This document shows positions 8,169-16,237 of a stretch of DNA of 32,844 bases, in pieces. The stretch comes from CAZSHX01 sp964606895 (GTDB lineage Bacteria > Bacteroidota > Ignavibacteria > Kapaibacteriales > UBA2268): NCBI GenBank assembly GCA_964606895.1, contig CAZSHX010000054.1, forward strand, positions 1-32,844. Reading direction: 5' to 3'. Every line of letters begins with the position of its first letter. Position 1 is the first letter of the stretch. The translations under genes and the position numbers were made by a program. The notes under the pieces were generated by a model that was not told the origin of the DNA, ran no database searches, and worked only from the letters and a program-made list of their open reading frames with translations.

Positions 8169-8219
8169 ATGCAGTATGTTTTTCCCGTTCTTATTTTCAA
8201 ACTAAACAGGAGGTTTTAA
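8169..8219 (+). CDS. Possible 16-residue leader peptide overlapping the next start
   Basis: An ATG at 8169, nine bases after agagg (8155-8159), opens a 16-codon frame reading MQYVFPVLIFKLNRRF. Its taa (8217-8219) overlaps the ATG of the next gene (8219-8221), and its last codons cover that gene's strong Shine-Dalgarno acaggagg. The arrangement would allow translational coupling. It could be chance in AT-rich DNA. Confidence 0.3.
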   Translation: MQYVFPVLIFKLNRRF

Positions 8220-8647
8220 TGACAAGTTCTTCAATTCCAAATTCTTCGGGAGCCATAACTCCTGAAAAATTATCAATGCAAAAACCGCAAATGCATGGCA
8301 CCGGTGGTCCGCCACCCAAACCTAATGCTACTGAAATGGCAAATAAGCTATCTAAGGATTTAAATCTTACAGATGACCAAAAAGCCAAACTCGTATCAAT
8401 TTTTCAACAAAATATTGATGAAATGGATGCAAAAATGAAAGACAACACATCAAGTGCTAACAATCCTGAAGCAATGAAAACCGTTATGGACCAAAACATG
8501 GCAAATGTCAACAAACAAATTAAGACCATATTATCGGACGAACAATCCGCGAAATTTCAATCTTTTATTGATGCAAGAAAAAACGAACAATTCAATACAC
8601 CGAAAGAAGTAGAAAATTCTGACAGGAATGTTGATTATTATGTTTAA
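8219..8647 (+). CDS. LTxxQ-type Spy-like protein without a visible signal peptide
   Basis: A 142-residue protein. The first ~40 residues are Ser/Pro/Met-rich ('MHGTGGPPPKPNA'), followed by a helical region with 'LNLTDDQKAKLVSIFQQNI' (48-66) and a second 'ILSDEQSAKFQSFID' motif (about 109-123), the two-motif pattern of Spy/CpxP-like and heavy-metal-resistance proteins. Unlike its neighbour it has no transmembrane segment or signal peptide, so its location is unclear. A strong Shine-Dalgarno (acaggagg, 8206-8213) precedes the ATG. It is probably the last gene of the sigma-factor cluster, 126 bases after the preceding gene and followed by a terminator. The function is not established. Confidence 0.7.
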   Translation: MTSSSIPNSSGAITPEKLSMQKPQMHGTGGPPPKPNATEMANKLSKDLNLTDDQKAKLVSIFQQNIDEMDAKMKDNTSSANNPEAMKTVMDQNMANVNKQIKTILSDEQSAKFQSFIDARKNEQFNTPKEVENSDRNVDYYV

Positions 8648-8678
8648 ACGCTAAATTTGAATTCATGATTTAAATAAA

Positions 8679-8729
8679 GACATCGGATATTTTGATTCAA
8701 ATAAATTCAAGATATTCCGATGTTTTTTA
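8679..8729 (+). terminator. Rho-independent terminator closing the sigma-factor cluster
   Basis: acatcggatat (8680-8690) pairs with atattccgatgt (8712-8722, one bulge), followed by a T run ending at about 8727. It lies 30 bases after the last gene of the cluster. Confidence 0.8.
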
Positions 8730-8923
8730 CTAAATGCTAATCTCCTTTTTTTGAAAATCCCCAAAATACCAAGCACACGAATATCTGTTATATTATAAAA
8801 ATACTTAGAAGTTATCAGTAATATCGCTCCAAAATCTTCTTCAATAATTTTAATGAATTTAAGTCAATTTTTAGCCGTATTTTTGTATTCTTTTTATTGT
8901 CATTTTTTAAAATCGGATTTATT

Positions 8924-10003
8924 ATGAAAGATAAACTTCAATCCATACTGGATAGATATAATTATATTAAGGAATTGCTTAACAATCCCGAAATTGTTAA
9001 CGACTCGAACAAATTCAAAGAAACATCCCGCGAATTCAAAAGGCTGAGTCTTTTGGCGGAAAAAGCCGTGCAGTTCATTAAAATCAGCAATGAGATTGAT
9101 TCGAGCGAGGAGATATACAACGACCCCAAAACGGATTTCGAATTCCGCCAGATGGCTTATGAAGAGATTCAGTCGCTCAATCTTCAACGCTTAAATCTTG
9201 ATGATGAACTGAGGATAATGCTGATTCCGAAAGACCCGAACGATTTGAAGAACTGTATTGTTGAAATTCGAGCCGGCACGGGCGGCGACGAAGCAGGTCT
9301 TTTCGCCGGGGATTTGTACAGGATGTATCAGAAATACTGCGAACGCAAGAACTTCAAGTTCGAACTGCTTGATTTCAACGAAAGTGAACGCGGCGGATTC
9401 AAAGAAGTTGTTTTCTCAATTGCCGGCGAGGATGTATTCGGGTTGATGAAATTTGAAAGCGGAGTTCATCGTGTCCAGCGGGTTCCCGATACCGAAGCAA
9501 GCGGCCGCCTGCATACTTCTGCGGCAACAGTCGCCGTATTGCCCGAAGCCGAGGAAGTTGATATTCAGATTAATGACGAAGATTTAAGGATTGATATCTT
9601 CCGTTCGGGCGGAAAAGGCGGGCAAAACGTCAATAAGGTCGAAACGGCTGTTCGGTTGGTACACATTCCATCGGGGATTGTTGTTTCCTGCCAGGAAGAA
9701 CGCTCCCAGCTCAAAAACCGCGATAAAGCGATGAAGGTACTTCGCTCAAGGCTTTACGAAATGGAACTTGAAAAACAGCAAAAGGAGATTTCTTCAGCAA
9801 GAAAATCAATGGTTAGATCCGGCGACCGTTCCGAAAAAATCCGCACCTATAATTTCCCGCAAAACCGCGTGACTGACCACAGGTTAGAAGGCGACAGCAA
9901 GAATTACTCACTGCGAGAAGTAATTGACGGCGACCTCGACCTGATAATCGAAAATCTTCAAATTGCAGAAAGAACCGAAATCCTAAGGCAGGGAATCGAA
10001 TAA
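8924..10003 (+). CDS. prfA: Peptide chain release factor 1
   Basis: RF1 recognises UAA and UAG stop codons and triggers peptide release. The codon-recognition tripeptide is the PxT type ('VQRVPDTEASGRLHTSAATV'), not the SPF of RF2. The catalytic GGQ lies in 'RSGGKGGQNVNKVETAVRL', whose glutamine is normally methylated by PrmC. 'EIRAGTGGDEAGLFAGDLYRM' of domain 2 is also typical. From the ATG at 8924 the protein has 359 residues, the normal length; an upstream in-frame TTG at 8897 would add nine unusual hydrophobic residues and is not preferred. mscL follows 94 bases later on the same strand. Confidence 0.96.
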   Translation: MKDKLQSILDRYNYIKELLNNPEIVNDSNKFKETSREFKRLSLLAEKAVQFIKISNEIDSSEEIYNDPKTDFEFRQMAYEEIQSLNLQRLNLDDELRIMLIPKDPNDLKNCIVEIRAGTGGDEAGLFAGDLYRMYQKYCERKNFKFELLDFNESERGGFKEVVFSIAGEDVFGLMKFESGVHRVQRVPDTEASGRLHTSAATVAVLPEAEEVDIQINDEDLRIDIFRSGGKGGQNVNKVETAVRLVHIPSGIVVSCQEERSQLKNRDKAMKVLRSRLYEMELEKQQKEISSARKSMVRSGDRSEKIRTYNFPQNRVTDHRLEGDSKNYSLREVIDGDLDLIIENLQIAERTEILRQGIE

Positions 10004-10097
10004 TCATATTTTTTTGATTTGAAAATTGTTTTTAATTTTTCAATTAGCTATATTGCAAAATATTCATTTATTATCAACTAATATGAAGGATGACAAT

Positions 10098-10496
10098 ATG
10101 GGAATTATCAGTGAATTTAAAACTTTCATTAACCGCGGAAGCGTGGTTGACCTTGCTGTCGGTATAATTATCGGTGGTGCTTTCGGCAAAATCATTACCT
10201 CATTCGTAAATGATGTGATTATGCCTCCGATTGGTATGCTATTGGGCGGACTTGATTTCAGCAGTTTTGCAATTGTACTGAAAGAAGCAGTCGGTAAAAA
10301 TCCGCCGGTTATGCTGAAATATGGCGTTTTTATTAATGTGATTATTGATTTTTTGATTGTTGCTTTTGCTATATTTTTGTTAGTCAAAGCAATGAATAAA
10401 ATGAAAAGAAAACAGGAAGAAGTTCCTGCAGAACCGCCGCCACCGACACCCGAAGTGGAGTTACTTTCTGAGATTCGGGATTTGTTAAAAAAATAG
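10098..10496 (+). CDS. mscL: Large-conductance mechanosensitive channel
   Basis: A 132-residue homopentameric inner-membrane channel that releases solutes on hypo-osmotic shock. The N-terminal amphipathic helix 'MGIISEFKTFINRGSVVDLA' leads into TM1 ('VGIIIGGAFGKIITSFVNDV'), then a periplasmic loop, TM2 ('VFINVIIDFLIVAFAIFLLV') and a charged C-terminal helix ('PEVELLSEIRDLLKK'). The frame opens at 10026, but aagga at 10086-10090 and family alignment favour the ATG at 10098; the ATG at 10083 is the alternative. The manC-like gene starts only 7 bases after the stop, so co-transcription is likely. Confidence 0.95.
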   Translation: MGIISEFKTFINRGSVVDLAVGIIIGGAFGKIITSFVNDVIMPPIGMLLGGLDFSSFAIVLKEAVGKNPPVMLKYGVFINVIIDFLIVAFAIFLLVKAMNKMKRKQEEVPAEPPPPTPEVELLSEIRDLLKK

Positions 10497-10503
10497 GAAA
10501 ATA

Positions 10504-11631
10504 ATGAAAAGAACAGCAGTTATAATGGCTGGCGGATCCGGAGAAAGATTCTGGCCTATGAGCCGTAAAAGAAAGCCCAAACAGCTTTTGCCTCTGGCAA
10601 CGGAAAAGACTATGATTGAAGAATCCATCGAAAGGATTTCTCCGCTGATATCGGCTGAAGATGTATTCATCATCACAAGCGAAATTCTGCTTGAACCGCT
10701 AAGAAAAGCTCTACCTGTACTTCCACATGAAAATATTGTTGCCGAGCCATACAAGCGGAATACAGCTCCCTGTCTTGCTCTTGCCGCGGCTTTCATTGCC
10801 GAAAAATATTCTAAATCATTCAGCCCATCGGAGATTTCTATTGCTGTTCTGACTGCCGACCAGAGTATTACTCCCATGGAAAAGTTTACAGAAACTGTTG
10901 ACGGAGCTTTGAGTTTCGTCGAAAAGAATAAAGCAATCTGCACAATCGGAATTCAGCCGTCACGACCTGAAACAGGTTACGGATATATTGAAGTTGATAG
11001 GAAAGATAGCGGGCTTTCGAATAATCCCGATATTATTCCCGTTGTACGATTCAGGGAAAAACCTGATTTGGAAACAGCACAACATTTTCTCGAATCCAAC
11101 AATTTCCTTTGGAACAGCGGAATGTTCTTCTGGCGGTTGGATGTATTTATCGAAAGCATGATTAAGTATCTTCCCGAAGTCGGTTCCAAAATTGATATTC
11201 TGAGAAACTGTTACCAAAACGAAACGGGAAAAGCCTTCTTCGGACCTCACATCAAAGCGGCTCCTGTTTTTGAAGCTTTTCCCGATATTTCAATTGATTA
11301 CGGATTGATGGAAAAGGCGGACAATGTTTATGTTGCTCGTGCCCTGTTTTCATGGGACGATATCGGCTCGTGGGACTCATTGGACCGGGTCAGGCAAAGC
11401 GACAACGACGGCAATATTATCCATGGCAACAATTCAGTTTTTGATACAAAAAACTCCGTTATTATCAATTCAAGCACCAAAGACCATATAATTTTTGCAG
11501 GATTCGGACTTGAGAACATGGTGGTAGTAGTAACTGACGATGCTGTTCTGGTCTGCCCCAAAGACAGGGTGCAGGAAGTGAAAAAATGCGTTGAACTCAT
11601 CAAGAAAAAGGATGGTCATAGTTGGCTTTAG
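10504..11631 (+). CDS. manC: Mannose-1-phosphate guanylyltransferase
   Basis: This enzyme makes GDP-mannose from GTP and mannose-1-phosphate for surface polysaccharides and glycoproteins. The nucleotidyltransferase signature is clear: 'MAGGSGERFWPMSRKRKPKQ' (residues 9-28), 'RNTAPCLALAA' (about 82-92), 'TGYGYIE' (about 157-163), 'FREKP' (about 181-185) and 'WNSGMFFW' (about 201-208). At 375 residues it lacks the C-terminal isomerase (cupin) domain of bifunctional ManC/AlgA, so it is the monofunctional form. It starts 7 bases after mscL with taggaaa upstream. Its end overlaps the longest form of the following methyltransferase frame, suggesting one transcript. Confidence 0.93.
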   Translation: MKRTAVIMAGGSGERFWPMSRKRKPKQLLPLATEKTMIEESIERISPLISAEDVFIITSEILLEPLRKALPVLPHENIVAEPYKRNTAPCLALAAAFIAEKYSKSFSPSEISIAVLTADQSITPMEKFTETVDGALSFVEKNKAICTIGIQPSRPETGYGYIEVDRKDSGLSNNPDIIPVVRFREKPDLETAQHFLESNNFLWNSGMFFWRLDVFIESMIKYLPEVGSKIDILRNCYQNETGKAFFGPHIKAAPVFEAFPDISIDYGLMEKADNVYVARALFSWDDIGSWDSLDRVRQSDNDGNIIHGNNSVFDTKNSVIINSSTKDHIIFAGFGLENMVVVVTDDAVLVCPKDRVQEVKKCVELIKKKDGHSWL

Positions 11632-11651
11632 GAAATAATAAAAATACAAGG

Positions 11652-12287
11652 ATGTACGATACAAAGAAAGATGATTATTTCAGCCTTGTAAGGCACGATA
11701 TTGTTTCCCTGATTCCTTCGGGAGTTCAGCGAGTCTTGGATGTAGGCTGTGGCGAAGGTGCCAGCGGCTTGGAAATCAAAAAGATATTTTCGGCTGAAGT
11801 AGTTGGAATTGAACTTTTTGAAAATGCCGCTAACATTGCAGATACAAGGCTCGACAGAGTAATCCTCGCAGATGTTGAAGCCCTCAACCCCGATTTTGAA
11901 GCCGGGTATTTCGATTGCATTGTTTTTGCCGATGTTCTGGAGCATACAAAAGACCCCTGGAGTGTTCTGAATAAATATAAAAAGCACCTCAGCAAAGATG
12001 GATGTATCATTGCGAGCATTCCAAATATTCGGTATATTGTTCCTGTACTGAAAATTCTTTTTGATAAGTTCGAATATGAACCGTCGGGAGTGCTGGACCA
12101 AACTCATCTCCGATTCTTTACACTCCACACAATGAAAAAGATGTTTGATGAATGCGGGCTGAAGATTATTAAACTTTCATCAAACAAAAATAACGGATGG
12201 AAAATGAAACTCCTGTCTGGTCTTTCATTTGGATTACTCAAAAATTTCGCAGTTTTTCAATATCTGATAGTTGCGAAGAAGAAATAG
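11652..12287 (+). CDS. Class I SAM-dependent methyltransferase (Methyltransf_11/23 type)
   Basis: The core is typical of SAM methyltransferases: motif I 'VLDVGCGEGASGLEI', acidic 'VVGIELFENAANIA', 'VILADVEALN' and 'FDCIVFADVLEHTKDPWSVL'. The segment 'YIVPVLKILFDKFEYEPSGV' and the following 'HLRFFTLHTMKKMFDECGLK' are common in methyltransferases placed in polysaccharide gene clusters, which fits the preceding GDP-mannose gene. The substrate is unknown. The frame opens at TTG 11622 inside the manC end; the ATG at 11652 (212 residues) is the alternative I prefer, though neither has a strong Shine-Dalgarno at ideal spacing. It converges on the response regulator gene with 34 bases between. Confidence 0.82.
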   Translation: MYDTKKDDYFSLVRHDIVSLIPSGVQRVLDVGCGEGASGLEIKKIFSAEVVGIELFENAANIADTRLDRVILADVEALNPDFEAGYFDCIVFADVLEHTKDPWSVLNKYKKHLSKDGCIIASIPNIRYIVPVLKILFDKFEYEPSGVLDQTHLRFFTLHTMKKMFDECGLKIIKLSSNKNNGWKMKLLSGLSFGLLKNFAVFQYLIVAKKK

Positions 12288-12321
12288 ATTTAATTGATAC
12301 ATCTAAATAGCAGTTCCCCAT

Positions 12322-13026
12322 CTATTCCTGCACTTCAGTTAAATCGTCCTGCGGGAATTCCCTCAGGCGATAGCCGACACCGCGGATACTTTGGATAAGC
12401 GGCTTGGTGCCGTCCTCACGTTCAACTTTTGAACGGAGCCTTTTGATGTAAACATCTATAATGTTTGATTCAGGGTCGAAATTATGCTTCCAGACGTGCT
12501 GGGTGATTGTGCTTCTGCTTAAAATCCTGTTTTTGTTCTTTATCAGATACTCGAGAAGTGCGTATTCCTTAGTTGTCAGTTCAATTTCAATTCCAAAACG
12601 AAAAGCAAGGTGAGAAACTGTATCCAGGACTAAATCACCGCAACGCAGTTTAGTTGATTTTTCGGGACTTGAGCGACGCAAAATTGACCTCAGTCTGGCA
12701 ACAAGTTCTTCGAAACTAAACGGTTTTGGAAGATAATCGTCGGCTCCCAAATCCAATCCCTGCACTCTGTCTTCAGTTGTTCCTCTGGCAGTGAGCATTA
12801 GAATCGGAGTGGCAACTCCTGCAGTTCTCAACTCAGCAAGAACTGCAAATCCGTCTTTTCCGGGGAGCATAACGTCGAGCAGAATTGCATCGAACTGATT
12901 GTTCATTGCCATTTCCAAACCCGTAATTCCGTCAGCGGCGGTTTCAACGATGTATCGCTCTTCTTCGAGTCCGTGCTTTATAAAGCTTGCAACTTTTCTT
13001 TCGTCTTCGACAACTAATATTCTCAA
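12322..13026 (-). CDS. OmpR/PhoB-family response regulator
   Basis: A 234-residue two-component regulator. The receiver domain (1-~118) has the acidic pair E7/D8, the phospho-acceptor D51 in 'LLDVMLPGKDG', T79 and K101 ('LPKPF'). The winged-helix DNA-binding domain (~128-225) has 'TTKEYALLEYLIKNKNRILS' and ends with 'SIRGVGYRL'. The start is TTG: acctctc on the plus strand gives gagaggt at a good distance, and there is no usable ATG until residue 39. No histidine kinase is adjacent on either side, so its partner is encoded elsewhere. Best hits by eye are CusR/QseB/MprA-like regulators; the target genes are not known. Confidence 0.93.
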   Translation of the reverse strand: MRILVVEDERKVASFIKHGLEEERYIVETAADGITGLEMAMNNQFDAILLDVMLPGKDGFAVLAELRTAGVATPILMLTARGTTEDRVQGLDLGADDYLPKPFSFEELVARLRSILRRSSPEKSTKLRCGDLVLDTVSHLAFRFGIEIELTTKEYALLEYLIKNKNRILSRSTITQHVWKHNFDPESNIIDVYIKRLRSKVEREDGTKPLIQSIRGVGYRLREFPQDDLTEVQE

Positions 13027-13177
13027 TTTTTACCTCTCTGAATATCAAGTAACTAATTAATTTAAATAAGTAAAGTGATAAATTTATGGAAATACCACTT
13101 TAAGAATTACATAATTTACTAAAAATTAATCGAATAATAAATAATTTTTTATTGACACTTTTCTAATTTCAGATAAA

Positions 13178-16087
13178 TCATCGCCTTATGAAAACAGGAT
13201 AAACCTCTTTCGTCGAATTTGAAAATTCCATTACCAGATAATACATGCCATTGGCGGCGGGCGATTTATCCCACATGTTGCCAGACCATCTATCGCAGTA
13301 TGCAATTCCGGGTTGCCGGTGCTGACTGCTTAACGGTTCGGCAACAATCCGGTTATTTTGGTCAAGAACTTTAATTGAAACGTTTGTTTCTTCGGGTACC
13401 TGATAGCAGATTTCAAGTTCTTCCTTCAAAGGATTGAATGGATTGGGCGAAACAATATTAATATATTTTGGTTTGAAGTTATAAATTGTTGTGTCAATTC
13501 TCTCGCAACCGCCTTCACAGCAAAATCTGACCATTACCGAATCAGGCAATGTCAAAGGAATTTTCCAAACAAATTTCCCGATTTTCGAATCCATCTGCTC
13601 GAGGAATACGAAACTCAACCCACCGTCAATCGAAACTAATACTGAAATGGAATCGCAAACTGTCTGAATATTATTTACATTCCATGTGAATTCAATGGTT
13701 GGGCAGATTGTTGTTGATGTGTCGAAAGTTAATGGGAACAGAGTAGGTTTCAGCATGATGAATGCCGGAACAGTACTATCCTTATATTGATAACCGAAAT
13801 ATTCAACTCTAAGGAAGATTCCATTATTTAAATCTTGTGTTCTGTAATTGAAAATCGGAGGGCACGGCATAACCGATGACAGCATAAATCTGCCTGCGGC
13901 ATCTGTTTTTAGGGAAGTCATCTTTTGCCATCCCTTGATACCATCTAAACTGAATTCCAGATTTACTGAATCAACACAAAGCGTAGTTCCCGACACTAAA
14001 AATTTATCCCCTGAACGGTAACTCGTTGATGCCATCGGGTCAATAGATAATGTTGGTATTGCAAAACTGTAAATTGCCGTTGAATCGTAAATTAAAGTAG
14101 GATGGCTTCGATTTTCAATGATGAATCTTCCGCTCTTTCCAATTAATTCTTTGCCTATAATATAGCTGAATTGAATAGTATCTTTATCATTTTTATATTT
14201 TTCATAAATCATGATTGTATCGGTAGTTGGATTTCCTCCCGAATAAACATTAAATTTAACATCAACTTCGCCATAACTCCGAATAAGATTTGCCCATTTG
14301 AATTTGATTGTATCACCTGAGCATATAGGCATTTGGGGAAGAACTTCAGGCACTATCTTTAGGGTATATGGAATCAGAGAACCGATTAAATATGTATTGA
14401 AATATGTAGTAACAACCAAATCATTCATTCCGTCTCCGTCAACGTCAGAAATGGCAACATTTGAAATTGTCTCATTCGGGAAATTACAGCTATAAACTGT
14501 ATCGAAAGGCATACCGCTCTGAAATCTTTTATCGGTATAATCCCTTAATCTTACAATTCTTAGAGTAGAACCGTCAACCAATGCAATCTCATCTTTTTTA
14601 TCGGGTTCACCGTCCAGATCATTAACTGCGGCTACCCAGCCGTTGATTCTCTGAGAAGCTATAGTGTCCAATGGAAAAAGGTAGCTGTCGGGGGGAGTTG
14701 GTTTGGGAATTGTATTCTCGTTGTATTTAAGTATAAATAACTTACTGCCGGCAACAACAAAATCTCTGGTAGTTTGAGTAACAATAATTTCCTTTCCGGG
14801 ATACTGCGGATAGTAGGGCAACCATTTATTTGCAGGATTAATACCGTCGGCATCTCCAACCGCTATTGACCAAAGATGGTCTTTGCCGCCAATAAAAGAC
14901 GGATTAGCCAAATTGCCGGGTGAAGTAATTGCAACACCTAAGGAATTATATAAATGCAGTTTTGAAATTCCGTGCGAACTGTCTATCCCTCTGTATTGTT
15001 CAGCCACAAGTATCAGGCTGTCGCGGGTTACATCATTGAAAGTGTGCAGGTAATATGGTCTGATTTCCGGTTTTGTACTTTTTGCCGGAATTATGCTTGT
15101 TAGTTCGTCCGGACCAATATCCTGATAAATACCACCATTTCTTATTTCATAGCTCATAAGATATGATTTGCCTGGTTCTGTCGGCAATCCGGCAGAAACT
15201 GAGTTAAATACCGGTTGTTGCAAATTAGTTGCAGGATAATTAGGAAGAAGTATCGAAGTTTTCAAGCCACCCAAAAAGCTGAGTGATGGAGTCGCGAAGC
15301 TGATTTCAGGTGCAGTATATACCCTAAATTCAAGACTGTCGCCAATATCGGGCAAAGGATAATTGTAAAGTAAATTCTTTGAGTTAAACTCAGCAAGACC
15401 TCTGAAATAACTTGGGTCAAATCCAATGCTGTCTTTCGGGTTTTTCATGTTTATTTCGGCATAAACAATGAAATTATTCTGAAATCTCTTGCCCCAGATG
15501 GGTTTGATGCTTGCATAATAATTCGTGAAATCTTTTCTTAAATCAATGGCAAGTCTTTTCAGATATGCAACAGTATCAGCGTTGTTGTCGAATCCGGCGA
15601 TATATGTGAATGCAACGCTGTCCTTATCATTTTTAAATTCTGATGTTTCCAAACCCATTGCAATAGGATTCTGAACGCGGCTGTTCAATGTTGTGAGTGT
15701 AGTGTCGAAAAGTACAGAAATATTCTTGATATAGGACATCGGGGTTGAGTTCATTGTGTGAGTTCTGCCAAGAGCATCAATAACAACAATTTTCCCTGCA
15801 ACAACAGCGGCAATCTCATTCGGTGCGTAAGTCATCAAAGGAAATATCTTGGGGTTATTGATAATGTTGCCGATTAACGGCTGAACATCTCCCGCAATTG
15901 AACTGCTTGACCACTTGATAGTAAAGTTTTTGATATCCTGCTGTTTTGAAGGCACAACCTGATATTTCGTTGCTTCGGAATTCCCGTCAGGAAAAAGCCA
16001 GTTCGAATAACTTGCAGGATAAATCTGGCAGTTTAAAGTTCCTGAAAGCAAGAATCCCAAAATAAAAATTTTAATAATATGTTTCAT
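13178..16087 (-). CDS. Large secreted FG-GAP-like protein with T9SS sorting tail
   Basis: A 969-residue exported protein. The N-terminal signal peptide is 'MKHIIKIFILGFLLSGTLNC'. The middle has FG-GAP/VCBS-like repeats: 'VAAVNDLDGEPDKKDEIALV', 'VAISDVDGDGMNDLVVTTYF' (a DxDxDG calcium-binding loop) and 'IAVGDADGINPANKW'. The second half reads as beta-sandwich domains. The last ~90 residues are a type A T9SS tail: 'VSPNPFNPLKEELEICYQVP', then 'GMYYLVMEF' and a final basic 'PVFIRR'. The NPFNP form is common in Ignavibacteria and Chlorobi-related genomes. It is predicted to cross the outer membrane by the Por system and be attached or released. The role is unknown; surface adhesion or binding is a guess from the repeats. 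Confidence 0.85.
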   Translation of the reverse strand: MKHIIKIFILGFLLSGTLNCQIYPASYSNWLFPDGNSEATKYQVVPSKQQDIKNFTIKWSSSSIAGDVQPLIGNIINNPKIFPLMTYAPNEIAAVVAGKIVVIDALGRTHTMNSTPMSYIKNISVLFDTTLTTLNSRVQNPIAMGLETSEFKNDKDSVAFTYIAGFDNNADTVAYLKRLAIDLRKDFTNYYASIKPIWGKRFQNNFIVYAEINMKNPKDSIGFDPSYFRGLAEFNSKNLLYNYPLPDIGDSLEFRVYTAPEISFATPSLSFLGGLKTSILLPNYPATNLQQPVFNSVSAGLPTEPGKSYLMSYEIRNGGIYQDIGPDELTSIIPAKSTKPEIRPYYLHTFNDVTRDSLILVAEQYRGIDSSHGISKLHLYNSLGVAITSPGNLANPSFIGGKDHLWSIAVGDADGINPANKWLPYYPQYPGKEIIVTQTTRDFVVAGSKLFILKYNENTIPKPTPPDSYLFPLDTIASQRINGWVAAVNDLDGEPDKKDEIALVDGSTLRIVRLRDYTDKRFQSGMPFDTVYSCNFPNETISNVAISDVDGDGMNDLVVTTYFNTYLIGSLIPYTLKIVPEVLPQMPICSGDTIKFKWANLIRSYGEVDVKFNVYSGGNPTTDTIMIYEKYKNDKDTIQFSYIIGKELIGKSGRFIIENRSHPTLIYDSTAIYSFAIPTLSIDPMASTSYRSGDKFLVSGTTLCVDSVNLEFSLDGIKGWQKMTSLKTDAAGRFMLSSVMPCPPIFNYRTQDLNNGIFLRVEYFGYQYKDSTVPAFIMLKPTLFPLTFDTSTTICPTIEFTWNVNNIQTVCDSISVLVSIDGGLSFVFLEQMDSKIGKFVWKIPLTLPDSVMVRFCCEGGCERIDTTIYNFKPKYINIVSPNPFNPLKEELEICYQVPEETNVSIKVLDQNNRIVAEPLSSQHRQPGIAYCDRWSGNMWDKSPAANGMYYLVMEFSNSTKEVYPVFIRR

Positions 16088-16237
16088 GTCAGCTTATTTA
16101 TACTTTATTAAAATACACATTTGAACGTAAAGCATAAATTATACCAAATTTCCAAAAATGAGTTTTAATGCACAATTGCATGGTCAGGATTCTGCCAATA
16201 TCAAGAACAATCAGAAAATATTCAGTTTTTTTATTGG

